DNA of 64,000 bases from Alphaproteobacteria bacterium (GTDB lineage: Bacteria; Pseudomonadota; Alphaproteobacteria; MPNO01; UBA2964): contig WLWZ01000013.1 of NCBI GenBank assembly GCA_012103315.1, positions 1 to 64,000 of the forward strand. Direction: 5' to 3'. The notes beneath the pieces were generated by a model, which was not told where the DNA came from, did no database searches, and was given only the letters and a program-made list of their open reading frames with translations. Both the position numbers and the translations under genes were made by a program. This document shows positions 19,693 to 28,969 of this stretch, in pieces (the stretch's first letter is position 1; every line of letters starts with the position of its first letter).

Positions 19693-20265
19693 ATGGCAAT
19701 TCCAGGAAATCTGGATGATTCGCTGGAGAGTTTCGCCAGTAATCCGGATTTGGGTTCATTAAAGTTCTGTGTCGAACGCAATGAAGCACGTCGCCATCGC
19801 GCTTATTTCGATAGTGAAAACATTCCAACGGTCGGCATCGGCTTCAATTTAAAACGCCGCGATGCGCGCGATAAAATAGAAGCATTTGGCCTTGACTACG
19901 ACCAAGTTTGTAATCAACAGCTAGAGCTGACAGACGAGCAGATCGATAGTTTGCTGGTGGCCGACCTCGCCACAGCGATTGACGATGCCAGCGATTTGTT
20001 TACCAATTTTGATGACCTTAACACTGCGCGACAGATCATCCTGGTTGATATGGCGTTTAATCTCGGCAAGAACCGGCTTTCTGGTTTCCGCAAAATGATT
20101 GCAGCAGTTGCCGCAGAAGACTGGAATGAAGCCGCTAACCAGATGATGGATTCCCGCTGGTACCGTCAGGTCAAATCGCGCGGCGAACGCAATGTCGAGG
20201 TGATGCGTACCGGCGAACTGGTTACCGATTACCTGCCCGTTGGGATTTCATCAGCGATCGTTTAG
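19693..20265 (+). CDS. T4-lysozyme-type muramidase (GH24-like)
   Basis: This 190-residue protein has Glu31, Asp40 and Thr46 at exactly the spacing of the catalytic Glu11-Asp20-Thr26 triad of phage T4 lysozyme, in the context AYFDSENIPTVGIGFN. The C-terminal half continues with the helical lysozyme pattern, including LVDMAFNLG and SRWYRQVKSRGERN. Such enzymes cleave the glycan strands of peptidoglycan. There is no signal peptide, and no holin, spanin or other phage gene is nearby. Phage endolysins normally rely on a holin, so the route to the cell wall is unclear. It is divergent from the dehydrogenase gene upstream and convergent with the DUF2306 gene. Confidence 0.85.
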   Translation: MAIPGNLDDSLESFASNPDLGSLKFCVERNEARRHRAYFDSENIPTVGIGFNLKRRDARDKIEAFGLDYDQVCNQQLELTDEQIDSLLVADLATAIDDASDLFTNFDDLNTARQIILVDMAFNLGKNRLSGFRKMIAAVAAEDWNEAANQMMDSRWYRQVKSRGERNVEVMRTGELVTDYLPVGISSAIV

Positions 20266-20270
20266 GTCAG

Positions 20271-20639
20271 CTACCCAAACACAAACTCGCCGATTACCCG
20301 GTTCGGTAAAAGCGTAAAAGTGCCGGCAACGCACAGCCCAATAAAAGTGTTAATCATACAAATGATATGCAGGCGCTTGTAATCATGCCGGATCGCCCAA
20401 ATTGCCAATACAAGCGAGATTAAAGTGATGATCGAGAGAATGTGAATCCAGCTCATACTACCGTCGCGATTAAGCCCGGTGATCCAAAAACTCGAAAGCG
20501 CAACCACCAGCATGACGGCAACCCAAATACGGCCCACCAACTTATGATGTCGGGTGCCTTTTTGCCTGCTTAAGACATAAATACCGAGCGGAACAGCGAC
20601 GAAAGCTGTCGCCAAATGAAAGTAGAGTGGAACGGTCAT
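20271..20639 (-). CDS. DUF2306-like small membrane protein
   Basis: This 122-residue protein has four predicted membrane helices. Conserved histidines and motifs (LYFHLATAF near the start, KGTRHHKLVGRIW, SWIHILSI, RLHIICMINTF) fit the DUF2306 family of uncharacterised inner-membrane proteins, possibly haem- or metal-binding. Its start overlaps the last codon of glmS by four bases, so it is probably translated by coupling with glmS. Association with cell-wall precursor synthesis is positional only. Function unknown. Confidence 0.75.
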   Translation of the reverse strand: MTVPLYFHLATAFVAVPLGIYVLSRQKGTRHHKLVGRIWVAVMLVVALSSFWITGLNRDGSMSWIHILSIITLISLVLAIWAIRHDYKRLHIICMINTFIGLCVAGTFTLLPNRVIGEFVFG

Positions 20640-22459
20640 TCCACCGTTACGCTTTTCGCCAGATTACGCGGCTGATCGACATCGGTGCCTTTAAGAACCG
20701 CTGTGTGATAGGCCAGCAATTGCACCGGGATGGTGTAGAGGATGGGTGCAACAAAAGCATCGACAGAAGGTAGTTCAATCGTCGCGGCTGCCATGTCGCC
20801 AAGCCGTGCAACGCCCGCCTTGTCCGATAGAAAAATCACCCGGCCACCCCGCGCGATGACTTCCTGCATATTGCTCGCTGTCTTGTCGAACAAGTCATCG
20901 GTTGGCGCGATGACAATTACCGGGACATTATCATCGATCAGCGCAATTGGACCATGCTTCATCTCACCGGCAGCATAGCCTTCAGCATGGATATAGCTGA
21001 TTTCTTTTAATTTGAGCGCCCCTTCAAGAGCTATTGGAAAACCGGTACTGCGTCCGAGATAAAGCACATCGCGAGCATCTGCGACTTCTTCCGCCAATGT
21101 CGCAATTTCTTCGTCATGGACCAGCACATCGTTGGCCCGTGACGGCACTTCGGTCAGCGCATTACAGTAAGAGGCCGAGCGCTCGTCATCAATTGCACCG
21201 CGGTCTTTCGCAGCCGCGATTGCCAAACAGGCCAGAACTGTTAGCTGCGTCGTAAAAGCCTTGGTCGAGGCAACGCCGATTTCAGGCCCGGCATGAGTCA
21301 GCAGGATTGCGTCGGCCTCTCGCGCCATCGAGCTTTCAGCAACATTGACGACCGCCAGCGTGTGCTGGTTTTGTGATTTGGCGTAGCGCAGGGCAGCCAG
21401 CGTATCTGCTGTTTCCCCCGACTGGGAAATAAAGATGGCGAGACCGTTATCCGGCATATCGACGGCACGATAACGAAACTCTGATGCGATATCGCACTCC
21501 ACTGGTACTCTTGCGATTTGTTCAAACCAATACTTCGCCACCAACCCGGCATGATAGGACGTACCGCAGGCAATCACCGTTATGCGCGATATTTCTGCAA
21601 GCTCGAACGGTAAATTCGGCAAGGTGACGTGCTGATCCCACGGGTTCAACAATGTGTGTAACGTATCGCCGATAACGGCAGGCTGCTCGTAAATCTCTTT
21701 GAGCATAAAATGGTCAAAGTTGCCTTTGCCGATCATCGCGCCAGAAGCAGCCGTCTGACGCACCGGGCGCTCAACCACCACACCGGTTTCGTCGTGAACG
21801 ATGGCCCCTGTCGCGGAAATCTCTGCCCAGTCACCTTCTTCCAAATAACAAATTTGTTGTGTCAGCGGCGCAAGGGCCAAGGCATCTGATCCGAGATACA
21901 TTTCCCCATCACCATAGCCAATCGCCAGCGGGCTACCGCGGCGGGCACCGATCATCAGACCATCCTCACCGGCAAATAATATCGCCAGCGCAAAAGCACC
22001 TTCGAGACGTTCCAGAGTCGCTGCGACCGCTTCTTGAGGCGACTGCCCCTCGGCCAGATAACTACTCACGAGATGAACAACCGCCTCAGTATCGGTATCG
22101 GTATGGAACTTGTGACCTCTATCGGTCAGCTCTTGCCGCAGTTCCTGAAAGTTCTCGATGATACCGTTGTGAACGAGAACAACGCGTTCATCTGCATGCG
22201 GATGCGCATTGGTTTCACTTGGCCCACCATGCGTCGCCCAGCGTGTATGCCCAATGCCGATCAAGCCACCGAGTGGTTCTTTGTCGAGGCGAGCATCCAA
22301 ATTGACGATTTTACCTTCGGCACGACGGCGGTCGATTTTGCCATCGACAAGCGTAGCGATACCGGCGGAATCGTACCCTCTATATTCGAGCCGTTTCAGC
22401 CCATCAATTAACAGCGGCGCGACCTCATTTCTGCCGATAATTCCGATTATCCCACACAT
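20636..22459 (-). CDS. glmS: Glutamine-fructose-6-phosphate aminotransferase (isomerising)
   Basis: This 607-residue enzyme makes glucosamine 6-phosphate for peptidoglycan and lipopolysaccharide. Residues 1-~230 are the class II glutaminase domain with catalytic Cys2 (MCGIIGIIG). Two SIS sugar-isomerase domains follow, with CGTSYHAGLVAK, SQSGETADTLAALR and the C-terminal DQPRNLAKSVTVE typical of GlmS. The length is canonical. Its start lies five bases after the glmU stop, giving a glmU-glmS operon, and its end overlaps the DUF2306 gene. No leader ribozyme is visible, as expected outside Gram-positives. Confidence 0.97.
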   Translation of the reverse strand: MCGIIGIIGRNEVAPLLIDGLKRLEYRGYDSAGIATLVDGKIDRRRAEGKIVNLDARLDKEPLGGLIGIGHTRWATHGGPSETNAHPHADERVVLVHNGIIENFQELRQELTDRGHKFHTDTDTEAVVHLVSSYLAEGQSPQEAVAATLERLEGAFALAILFAGEDGLMIGARRGSPLAIGYGDGEMYLGSDALALAPLTQQICYLEEGDWAEISATGAIVHDETGVVVERPVRQTAASGAMIGKGNFDHFMLKEIYEQPAVIGDTLHTLLNPWDQHVTLPNLPFELAEISRITVIACGTSYHAGLVAKYWFEQIARVPVECDIASEFRYRAVDMPDNGLAIFISQSGETADTLAALRYAKSQNQHTLAVVNVAESSMAREADAILLTHAGPEIGVASTKAFTTQLTVLACLAIAAAKDRGAIDDERSASYCNALTEVPSRANDVLVHDEEIATLAEEVADARDVLYLGRSTGFPIALEGALKLKEISYIHAEGYAAGEMKHGPIALIDDNVPVIVIAPTDDLFDKTASNMQEVIARGGRVIFLSDKAGVARLGDMAAATIELPSVDAFVAPILYTIPVQLLAYHTAVLKGTDVDQPRNLAKSVTVE

Positions 22460-22464
22460 TTACG

Positions 22465-23844
22465 CTAGCCCGCCTTCTTCTCTGCGCTTTCCTCGGCTTT
22501 GTCCTTCTCCGTCTGCTTGCGCAGCCGGTATTTGAGCGCCCAACCGGTGAGTTCTTCTTGTGGTGCGCGAGTGATCGCCAACGCATCGCCTTCAACATCC
22601 TTGGCAATGACGGAACCGGCACCCGTAACAGCACCCGCACCGACTTTCACTGGCGCGACCAACGCCGTGTTGGAGCCAATAAACGCGCCAGCCCCAATTT
22701 CAGTCCGAGATTTAAAGAAGCCATCATAGTTACAGGTGATGGTCCCAGCACCGATGTTAGCGCCAGCGCCGACCCAGCTATCACCGATATAGCTGAGGTG
22801 ATTAGCCTTAGCACCTTCATCGAGACGCGCTTCTTTTACCTCAACGAAATTACCAATATGCACACCAGGCCCGATATCCGCGCCTGGTCGAAGCCGCGCG
22901 AAGGGACCGATGATCGCGTTATTGTCGACTTCGGCGCCTTCAATATGACAGAACGCCCGAATTTCAACATTGTCGCCAATGGATACGCCCGGCCCGAACA
23001 CAACATTAGGCCCAATACGAACATCCGTGCCAAGGGTGGTGTCATAGCTAAACCAGACCGTGTCAGGGTCTTGCAGCGTGGCACCGTCTTCCATCGCCTG
23101 CAGCCGCAATCGATATTGGAAGGCGGCCTCGGCTTCTGCCAGACCTGTGCGGGAATTCACGCCCATCACCTCATCAGGGTCTTCGGTTTCCACCGTCACG
23201 CAGCCCCAACCTTTAGAACGGGCGACTTCAACGATATCGGTCAAATAATATTCGCCTTTGGCATTATCGTTGCCAACATCATCAAGTAAGTCAAACAGCC
23301 GCGCTCCATCAATGGCCATGATCCCGGCATTGCATAACCCGATCTCACGTTCCTCCTCGCTGGCGTCGCGATATTCGACAATTTTTTCCAGCCCGCCATT
23401 AGCGCCCGTCACCAGTCGGCCATATTCACCGGGATCATCTGGCGAGAAACCGAGCACCACAACGGCTGGATTGTTCTTGCCCCGCCGAACATCGACCATT
23501 GCCTGCATCGTGCCTTCAGTGAGGAGTGGCGTGTCACCGAACAAAACCAACACGTCACCATCAAAATCGGCCAGCGCGTCTCGCGCCGCCAATACAGCAT
23601 GGCCGGTCCCAAGAGGCGGGTCCTGAATGGTGGTTTCCGCAGGTGCGACAAAATCCGCTACCGCCGACATGCCGGGCGAGGTCACAACGACGGTGCGGTC
23701 AGCACCAAACCCCGCAAGACGGTCGAGTAAATGACCGATCATGGGTTGCCCTGCCACCGAATGTAGCACCTTTGGCAAGGACGACTTCATCCGGGTTCCG
23801 AGTCCAGCGGCGAGAACAACCGCAGCAATATTGGACTTTGTCAT
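22465..23844 (-). CDS. glmU: Bifunctional GlmU: N-acetyltransferase / UDP-GlcNAc pyrophosphorylase
   Basis: This 459-residue bifunctional enzyme converts glucosamine 1-phosphate to UDP-N-acetylglucosamine. The N-terminal nucleotidyltransferase domain opens with VVLAAGLGTRMKSSLPKVLH. The C-terminal half shows left-handed beta-helix hexapeptide repeats and the acetyltransferase segment KANHLSYIGDSWVGAGANIG. The C-terminal tail is Lys/Glu-rich. It is directly upstream of glmS, so the two consecutive amino-sugar genes are co-transcribed. The Shine-Dalgarno is weak. It is cytoplasmic. Confidence 0.97.
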   Translation of the reverse strand: MTKSNIAAVVLAAGLGTRMKSSLPKVLHSVAGQPMIGHLLDRLAGFGADRTVVVTSPGMSAVADFVAPAETTIQDPPLGTGHAVLAARDALADFDGDVLVLFGDTPLLTEGTMQAMVDVRRGKNNPAVVVLGFSPDDPGEYGRLVTGANGGLEKIVEYRDASEEEREIGLCNAGIMAIDGARLFDLLDDVGNDNAKGEYYLTDIVEVARSKGWGCVTVETEDPDEVMGVNSRTGLAEAEAAFQYRLRLQAMEDGATLQDPDTVWFSYDTTLGTDVRIGPNVVFGPGVSIGDNVEIRAFCHIEGAEVDNNAIIGPFARLRPGADIGPGVHIGNFVEVKEARLDEGAKANHLSYIGDSWVGAGANIGAGTITCNYDGFFKSRTEIGAGAFIGSNTALVAPVKVGAGAVTGAGSVIAKDVEGDALAITRAPQEELTGWALKYRLRKQTEKDKAEESAEKKAG

Positions 23845-23949
23845 TTCTCTGAAGTCACCTAATTACACAGCCCTTTTTGGCCCGCATATCATATCCAACA
23901 GGATTATACGGAATGAGTACAAAACGCTACTTCGTTGCTCAATAGGATG

Positions 23950-26028
23950 TCAGTTGCCAAACAACCCTTTGAGCTTGTTGACCGCATCGGGAATTTTTAT
24001 TGCGGGCTTATCGCCACCAGACTTTCCAGGAATGAGCTTCTTTAAGGAATCGAGTGCCTTGGATGGATCCTTCGCCAACCCACCGATGGCCCCGGCGAGA
24101 TCAGGTTTGTAGCTAATATTGCTCCACGGGCCGGAGACAATGACCGGCACTGAAATACCCGATGCGCTGCCAGAACTGCCTTGTCCTTTAGTAGACGCGA
24201 CGAGCTTGGGCTCGATCCGATAATTCACCGTTTGTTTTGGCATATCAACCGTGCCTTTGCCCGCGAGGCGCAGTAAAGGCGACTTGAGCGACAGGTCTGA
24301 GTTCCTCAACACACCACGCCTGATGACATAAGTCCCACCGAGTTCGGCAAAATCAGTTTTCTGCGCTTTTTTCGCATCCGGATCGAGGAACGCCGAAGCG
24401 ACGTTCCGTAGCATCGCCGCCAGGTTAATGCCGCGAATAGCACCGTTGAGAAACTGCACATTGCCCGATCCATTGAGCGCCGATACCAATTGACGCTGTG
24501 ACCCGCCTTGTGTGGCGACTGTCAGCTTAGCATTCGCCGTGCCTTCGACCCGATCAAAATCCATTGCGTCCACCATAAAGGGGTGCGCCTTAAAATTGGA
24601 CAGATCGAAGTTCAAGGCGATACGCGGTGTCCGACCAGAACCGTTCGCCGTGAGCTTGGCTTTGCCGTTGCCGCCATAGAGCGCCATCTTTGCAAGATCT
24701 GTTACGAGAACCCCGTTCCGCAAAGAGACGTTGACGTTGGATTGACCGATCTTGATCTTGCGCACCAGGATACCCGCAACCGCGAGATCGAGCTTGGCAT
24801 TCACAGCTTTGAGACCACTGAGATCGATCGGGTCGTTGCTCCAATCCGATGCCGCCGCCTTGCTGCCGGAGGGTGTGGCGGCTTTGCCACTAGTCTTACT
24901 CGCCGATGGTCCACCACCAGATTTCGGAGCGGCCTTGCTACCAGCCTTTGCTTCCGGCGGCAGATACGGGTTCAGATCGAGCATGCCGAGCTGCAGCTTC
25001 CCGGTCACATTTGGCACCCGTCCGCTGCCATCAAAGGTGAACGCACCAGTGCCCTTAATCTTGTCGACAGAAAGGGTCGCCTGGCGGAAGGCATGCTTCT
25101 GACCATCGACATCCACCTGACCAGTGATCTTGAGCGGGCCATAAGACGATGCAGCACCAGGGGCCGCCAACGGTGACCCCACCCACGCCGACAATTTGCG
25201 GATCGACGGAACATCAAGATCCAGTGCTCCACCCGCCTTGATCTTTGACGTCTGGGCGGCTGAACCCTTGAAGGACAGATTGACCGGCGTCGCAGAAATC
25301 TTAGTTTCGATATCCGTTTTTTTACCATTCAGGAAACCATTGGGGTTGGACAGACCCAACAGCAACTCAATCTTTTCCTTGTTCCAGGTGATGGCCCCTT
25401 CTGCCTTCATCGGATCATCCAATGACGGCAGAGAAATTTTCAGATTGATGTCATCCAGCTTGTGAACTACACCGGCCTTTGCGTCGGAATAGGACACCCG
25501 TCCACCGACTAGCCGTACGTCACCGAGCTTCAAACCGCTAAGGCCCGATCCCGCCCCGGCCCCACCGCTTGCCCCACTGCCTGATGATTTTGTCGTCGCT
25601 TTAGCTTTCTTTGCCTTTTCCACGGTCTTTGCCGACATCGCCGGACCGAACTCCCAGTTCGGCCGTCCTGCCTTATTGACCTCGAGATTGATAATCGGTT
25701 TCTCAAGCACAAAGGCATCGATTTCGACTTCTCCGCCAATCAGTGGGAAAAGCGCCACCTGAATATTGAGACGATCGACCGAGACCATGTTCTTGGCCTT
25801 GCCGCCCGGCGCATTTGCAAACGTCACCTTACCGGCAACAAACTCCACGCGGGGTAGGATCGAAATCTTGAAGTCACCATCAATCCGCGCGTCTCGGCCA
25901 GTCGCCTCTTTGACCTGTGCCAGCATTTCGGTCTTGATAGTTTCTGCGGGGATGAGAAAGGGCGCAGCCACGACGGCCGCGACGAGAAGAACGACAATAG
26001 CCCCAAGGCCAATCGCTATCTTTTTCAT
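23950..26028 (-). CDS. AsmA-family envelope protein
   Basis: This 692-residue protein starts with a membrane anchor (about residues 5-25) followed by PFLIPAETIKTEMLAQVKEATG, the opening of the AsmA family. The middle contains a low-complexity Ser/Gly/Ala/Lys linker, and the C-terminal AsmA_2-like part has the NGSGNVQFLNGAIRGINLAAMLRN-type segment. AsmA-like proteins are anchored in the inner membrane with a large periplasmic part and are linked to outer-membrane lipid transport and assembly. GAGGAA precedes the ATG. It lies between the DUF3108 gene and glmU on the same strand, an envelope-biogenesis neighbourhood. Confidence 0.9.
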   Translation of the reverse strand: MKKIAIGLGAIVVLLVAAVVAAPFLIPAETIKTEMLAQVKEATGRDARIDGDFKISILPRVEFVAGKVTFANAPGGKAKNMVSVDRLNIQVALFPLIGGEVEIDAFVLEKPIINLEVNKAGRPNWEFGPAMSAKTVEKAKKAKATTKSSGSGASGGAGAGSGLSGLKLGDVRLVGGRVSYSDAKAGVVHKLDDINLKISLPSLDDPMKAEGAITWNKEKIELLLGLSNPNGFLNGKKTDIETKISATPVNLSFKGSAAQTSKIKAGGALDLDVPSIRKLSAWVGSPLAAPGAASSYGPLKITGQVDVDGQKHAFRQATLSVDKIKGTGAFTFDGSGRVPNVTGKLQLGMLDLNPYLPPEAKAGSKAAPKSGGGPSASKTSGKAATPSGSKAAASDWSNDPIDLSGLKAVNAKLDLAVAGILVRKIKIGQSNVNVSLRNGVLVTDLAKMALYGGNGKAKLTANGSGRTPRIALNFDLSNFKAHPFMVDAMDFDRVEGTANAKLTVATQGGSQRQLVSALNGSGNVQFLNGAIRGINLAAMLRNVASAFLDPDAKKAQKTDFAELGGTYVIRRGVLRNSDLSLKSPLLRLAGKGTVDMPKQTVNYRIEPKLVASTKGQGSSGSASGISVPVIVSGPWSNISYKPDLAGAIGGLAKDPSKALDSLKKLIPGKSGGDKPAIKIPDAVNKLKGLFGN

Positions 26029-26153
26029 GGAATTATTCCTCTGTTTGCGAAACGCGACTGGACCATCCCCAAATCCCAGGACCAGAGGCTCTCTAAATAC
26101 TATGTGCTGGGTTTAAACGCCACATTTATGGCGCTCGGCCTCAAAATTATCAT

Positions 26154-26987
26154 TTAGCGTCGGGCGGCTGACAGCACCGATAGTTGCGTTTTTGCCCCGT
26201 TATAGGTCTGCCGGGCACTGATAAGATGGGTGATCAGTCCGCCAAACGCGGTATCCATTTCGAGACGCACCATAATCGGCGGCGCACCATCAAAGACACG
26301 CGCAATCCAGACACGCGCTGACCCCTGGGAGACCCAACGATAGCGTGAAGTCTTAGTCCGAAATCCAGCGATTTTCTCGAGTTTCAACGTGCACCGTATC
26401 GCCGGGCCTGAAAATGGAGAATAGGTGTTTTTCCGGAGTGATACTTTTGCCGATTTTTCAAACACCAGGTTATAGCGCCGCCGCCCATCGAACACTGGTT
26501 CTGAACGAACGCAGCTGTCGCTCCCCCCTGTCGTCATCAAATAAGACAGGATCGCTCCGGCAAGGTCACGGGTGCCGAGACGTGCGTCCAGCGGAACCGG
26601 CTTGCGGTCGTCCTTCTTTGGCGCCGGTGTGACGGTTGCGGTCGGAAATCCTTTTGTCGGAAACTCCAAGCGAACACTGCGTTTCTTATCGCGCCAAACG
26701 CTATTGTGCCCTGCACGCTGTGGCACGATCACACCTTGTCTAATATGTCCGGCAGAGGAAGCCTTCATCGTCCAGTTAAAAAACCAGTCGAGAAGCCCAT
26801 CACCTTTAAGACCGAGCTTGATGTCATAACGGTCCGCGCCAAGCGTCGTATCGAGATTGATATCGATGGTCCGGAAGCCGCCGACATAGATCGCGTAATC
26901 GAGTTTGAGCGCACGGCTTTGTTCCGCCGCCAACACGGATGGTGTTGCCGCAAAAGTGAGCAATAAGGTAGTCAGGATGATCCGCAT
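26154..26987 (-). CDS. DUF3108 secreted protein
   Basis: This 277-residue protein has a signal peptide (about residues 1-20, ending VLAAE). Its mature part opens LDYAIYVGGFRTIDINLD, then has WFFNWTMKASSAG and VPQRAGHNSVWRDKKRSVRLEF, the pattern of DUF3108 proteins. These are small periplasmic beta-rich proteins of unknown function. I see no catalytic residues. The Shine-Dalgarno is weak. It lies upstream of the AsmA gene on the same strand with a ~125-base gap, so a shared envelope role is suggested by position only. Confidence 0.75.
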   Translation of the reverse strand: MRIILTTLLLTFAATPSVLAAEQSRALKLDYAIYVGGFRTIDINLDTTLGADRYDIKLGLKGDGLLDWFFNWTMKASSAGHIRQGVIVPQRAGHNSVWRDKKRSVRLEFPTKGFPTATVTPAPKKDDRKPVPLDARLGTRDLAGAILSYLMTTGGSDSCVRSEPVFDGRRRYNLVFEKSAKVSLRKNTYSPFSGPAIRCTLKLEKIAGFRTKTSRYRWVSQGSARVWIARVFDGAPPIMVRLEMDTAFGGLITHLISARQTYNGAKTQLSVLSAARR

Positions 26988-27175
26988 GTAAGGTCGTATT
27001 CCCAGTAACGCGTCAATATTTAGGGAAATAGGATAGCGCGCCTAGCAATTCAATCGCAATTACCTAAGAACCGAGCCGCAACTTCAACGTCGATTGGCGC
27101 ACTGCCTCCCCATGGCAGGGGTCGCCCAATGTCAGCCGCGTGCGTGGAACGCGCAATACATCGGTGAGTAACTTT

Positions 27176-28879
27176 CTAACGCTTTTCGCAGACCGGCCTG
27201 GTTGCCATAAACCGTTTCAACCTTTTGCCTTTTCCTAGCGTTACGTTGTGGGCTTTGAACTCAAAATCGCGACCAGCGGATTTGAGACCGAAAATCATGG
27301 GTGTCGGCTGCCCGGGCTTATCGCCCGCCCGCTGCACATTGACCAGCACTTCGCAGGAGCCCTTTGCCATATCGCAAGAAGTGCACCGAAATTTGTGGGA
27401 CTTGGCGCGGTCGCCAGATTTATCGAGAATAGTTTTCAGGGAGTGGGTTGCCAGTTTTTTGCGATAGGCTCTATAGAATTTACCGCTAGTACGGGCGAGC
27501 AACGCTTTTTCATCATTGACCCGGAAGGCAAACAGCAGATTGTCGACAACCGATTTTGCATACTGGCGCGTGATTTTGGCTGCCTTCGTGTTGTTGCCAG
27601 GTGGTACACTGGCAGCCTGCCTGTTGCCTGACCGTTTTCGGGTTCTGGTCTTGCGTGGCCCGGTGCCGAACTTGGCAGCCGCACCGGGTTCGCTCCGCCC
27701 TGTACCAGTAGCAGCAACAATGCGATTCCACTGGGATTTAGAGAGAGTTTTGGATGCGCCGATACGACCATTGGAGACCGTGCGTGATGTCCCCGGAGCG
27801 AGTGTTACTTTACGCCCACTCGACACCAGATAAGCATCGCCATGCGACAGATGCGCCTTTGTTACACCTGTCTTGGGATCGAAAGAAAGGCTTCCTTCGG
27901 TGCCTCTCAGCACGAGAGAGGTCCGGCCGGATCGACCGGCACTCGCGACCGCAGCGCCCGTCCTGACATGGAACCCGCCATCCTTCTTCGCCCCAAAAGG
28001 ACTAAGAAGGACACGGACAGTCCCATTGAGCAAATTCACCAAAGGAGTCGGTGCCCTGCTAGCGGTTCGGACCGAGTGTCTACCCAACCTCACGTCGGTG
28101 TACGGCCCGACATTCATGACGGCTGTGCCGCCATTGGCGTATCCAGGTGAAAAGACGATTCTGGCCAACCCATTGGGTCCAGTCACCAGACGATCCTTTT
28201 CGCGAAATTTATGCCCCGAAATCAGCGCGTTGTATTTCACATCGGTAAGCTGCCCCGCGCCGACAAAATCCCAGAAACCCTTTTCTTTCTTTCTCATGAT
28301 TTCCGAATGAAGAGGATAAATCCTGACCCTCCCACTGGCAGAAGCAAGAGTTCCAATGACATCTCCCCGCCTTGACCGGAGCAGGGCTTCTTCCAGTTCG
28401 GCGATATGCGTATCCAAATTTGCGACTTTTTCGAATTGCTTATCATATCGTTTTAATCGGGCCCTAAACGCCGGATAGGCATAGATATATCTTTGGGTGA
28501 TAGCGGGGTATTGCCGCAAATTGGCAGCAAAACAATTCTCGTAATCCTTGAACGCCAGGTTGTTCCGCTTTTTCAGTTCCTTGAACTTTTTTTGATAGGC
28601 GGCGTTATACCGGCCCTTATATTTCGCATTGAGTGTTTTAAGCGCCTTTCGAAATTTTCGGGCCGTCTTGATCCATCGGCCACAACGTCCTTCCACATTG
28701 CTATTGATGGCAGCCTTGGCATCGAGCAGGCTCTTGAGAAACCTGGCATCTTTCAGTTCTTTCCTGATCTCTTTTGCTTTTTCGGGGTCCGGACCCTTTG
28801 CATAGGATGCCCCCTGAACCAGGCCAGTTCCAAGGAAAATAAGGGCAACTAGGATAGACAAGCTGCTTCTAGAGATCAT
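27176..28879 (-). CDS. Secreted FecR-domain-like protein with helical N-terminus
   Basis: This 567-residue exported protein has a signal peptide ending near residue 25. Residues ~30-170 are rich in Lys/Arg/Leu and probably helical or coiled-coil. Residues ~175-390 contain a FecR-type segment: an IGTLASASGRVRIYPL opening, a GHKFREKDRLVTGPNGLARIVF turn, and later LVLRGTEGSLSF with VTLAPGTSRTVSNG. A basic low-complexity linker follows, and the last ~130 residues form a separate domain with a CTSC pair (about residue 500). FecR domains usually sense envelope signals for ECF sigma factors, but no sigma-factor gene is adjacent. Structural or sensory function is undecided. Confidence 0.7.
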   Translation of the reverse strand: MISRSSLSILVALIFLGTGLVQGASYAKGPDPEKAKEIRKELKDARFLKSLLDAKAAINSNVEGRCGRWIKTARKFRKALKTLNAKYKGRYNAAYQKKFKELKKRNNLAFKDYENCFAANLRQYPAITQRYIYAYPAFRARLKRYDKQFEKVANLDTHIAELEEALLRSRRGDVIGTLASASGRVRIYPLHSEIMRKKEKGFWDFVGAGQLTDVKYNALISGHKFREKDRLVTGPNGLARIVFSPGYANGGTAVMNVGPYTDVRLGRHSVRTASRAPTPLVNLLNGTVRVLLSPFGAKKDGGFHVRTGAAVASAGRSGRTSLVLRGTEGSLSFDPKTGVTKAHLSHGDAYLVSSGRKVTLAPGTSRTVSNGRIGASKTLSKSQWNRIVAATGTGRSEPGAAAKFGTGPRKTRTRKRSGNRQAASVPPGNNTKAAKITRQYAKSVVDNLLFAFRVNDEKALLARTSGKFYRAYRKKLATHSLKTILDKSGDRAKSHKFRCTSCDMAKGSCEVLVNVQRAGDKPGQPTPMIFGLKSAGRDFEFKAHNVTLGKGKRLKRFMATRPVCEKR

Positions 28880-28969
28880 GACATCAACCGTAATTGGCTA
28901 TAATTGCTTAACAGGTGGGTGTAGAAAATTTAGCAGCGAGCATTGTATGCACACTGTCCTTATCGACGC

